DNA of 64,000 bases from Tetranychus cinnabarinus (Eukaryota; Arthropoda; Arachnida; Trombidiformes; Tetranychidae): positions 62,001-126,000 of the forward strand of contig WHVY01000008.1 in NCBI GenBank assembly GCA_022266195.1. The letters are read 5' to 3'. Positions 63,013 through 64,000 of this stretch are shown here, in pieces. Each line of letters begins with the position of its first letter. The first letter of the stretch is position 1. Under the pieces are notes generated by a model. The model saw nothing but the letters and a program-made list of their open reading frames with translations, had not been told where the DNA came from and ran no database searches. The position numbers and the translations under genes are program-made.

Positions 63013-64000
63013 ATCAACTAATTAAGTAAAATGGGATCTTAGTGAATAAATAATCTTTTCATTTCCATGAGTCTAAATCTCTTGACTATCAAATATCTTG
63101 CGGTTTACGGTCGACTCCGCCTCGCGTCTTAATGCTACTCCAATGAACGGATCCAACTAATAGCCTGATGATTGTTTATCATGTTAATGTTCAAATTAAT
63201 CAGATGATACGTCAAAAGTGAAAATTAGATAAACTGTAAGAATTGCAATGAGTTTACACTTGACAACATTTCAGAGATCAAAAGGCAGAAATTGCTTGAA
63301 ATGGAAAAATTGAAAGAAAAGAAAGAGATGATAAGTACTTTATCCAAGTTGATGATCAACCTCATCATGGTAGTCATCATCACCACTAACTACATGAAAT
63401 CATGAAAATTGCTTCAAGTATTAAAAAAGAGTAAGAACTTGATCTCGAAATTTTTCACTTTCACTTTCAATTTGACTTTCATTTTTGCTTTCATCTGAAA
63501 ACAAGTTTAAGATCCACTTTTGATCAACATCACCACCATTATCATCATCATCAACATGATTATCATCCTGAATAGTAACGAATTGAGGACAAACTAATCC
63601 TTTCATATTTGTACTTTTTAATGAACAAAAAAGTTAATTTGATTAATACATGTAAAAATGAAGGGAAGCAATTTTTTCAAGGGAAGTAAAAAAACAGTTT
63701 TTATATGTCAGTAAGCAAATGATTTCAAGAATACAGCCATGAAAATCAAGTTGAACCTCGATAACTTATCATCATGCATATTGTTTTACAAGTAAATCAA
63801 TGGTCAATCATTTAAGAATCAATTGATCATCATAATGGTGAAAAACGACAATTACTACAACATTATCAAGAGTGTTTGTTTTAAACAAACCAACTTGCCT
63901 GATCAATCCTTGATTAACCATTGATTAACCAGACAATGCAGCAAATGATTAGGTTTTAAATTCATTTTTTCATGGCTCTTTTAATGTCTGCATGGAAATA
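63013..64000. other. Intergenic right end of window
   Basis: 3' UTR of the UGT and AT-rich DNA with ATC/ATT simple repeats near 63530-63560. A minus-strand frame at 63421-63606 is acidic low-complexity sequence antisense to those repeats. No gene, RNA or named repeat is supported. Confidence 0.45.

Noticed and set aside
63421..63606. Acidic 61-codon minus frame near the right end
   Set aside because: Produced by ATC/ATT simple repeats read in antisense; not an NPC1 exon.

Overview
The window is animal nuclear DNA. It is AT-rich, with GT-AG introns interrupting clearly metazoan genes (elongin C, proteasome beta-1, synphilin-1, core-type fucosyltransferase, an ABCC transporter, an SLC9B exchanger, NPC1). 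A compact, intron-containing UDP-glycosyltransferase with no signal peptide or membrane anchor, an arthropod-style cysteine-rich peptide and mostly short introns point to a chelicerate, most likely a spider mite (Tetranychus-like). The organism is an inference. Gene models were assembled by eye from reading frames, splice sites and remembered family sequences.

Layout: 1-1.6 kb holds the first coding exon of elongin C (-), which shares a ~280 bp divergent promoter with the six-exon proteasome subunit beta type-6 gene (+). From 2.28 to 20.83 kb lies a nine-exon synphilin-1 (SNCAIP) orthologue (+). Its 12.7 kb fifth intron contains a complete Ty3/gypsy-type retrotransposon (8567-13019) with identical 340 bp LTRs, a gag ORF and a pol ORF joined by a canonical -1 slippery site at the gag stop. 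From 20.8 to 24.1 kb is a repeat-rich patch with foldback-type repeats and a Reeler-domain exon relic. From 24.1 to 25.9 kb is an alpha-1,3-fucosyltransferase (-), and at 27.5 kb an eight-cysteine secreted peptide (-). From 28.5 to 35.2 kb is a ten-exon MRP1-like ABCC transporter (-), with a 570 bp near-palindromic element in one intron. At 36.0-36.9 kb is a decayed copy of a gene found intact at 50.8-52.4 kb. At 37.8-39.2 kb is an SLC9B/NHA exchanger (+).

From 39.5 to 50.5 kb is a lineage-specific accessory block. It holds four intact single-exon paralogues of an unrecognised secreted, probably GPI-anchored family (-), a fifth truncated copy, and a duplicated lysine/arginine-rich small protein that brackets the truncated copy. 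From 50.76 to 52.41 kb is an intronless acidic protein with DPF motifs and degenerate repeats. From 55.3 to 58.6 kb is the C-terminal two-thirds of NPC1 (-), whose N-terminal exons are not visible. From 61.6 to 63.0 kb is the bacterial-type UGT (+). The rest is intergenic AT-rich sequence in which I see no gene.

The conserved genes are housekeeping (ubiquitin-proteasome, glycosylation, sterol and ion transport). The ABCC and UGT genes are of the kind used in xenobiotic handling. The most novel part of the window is the secreted-family array and its associated segmental duplications.
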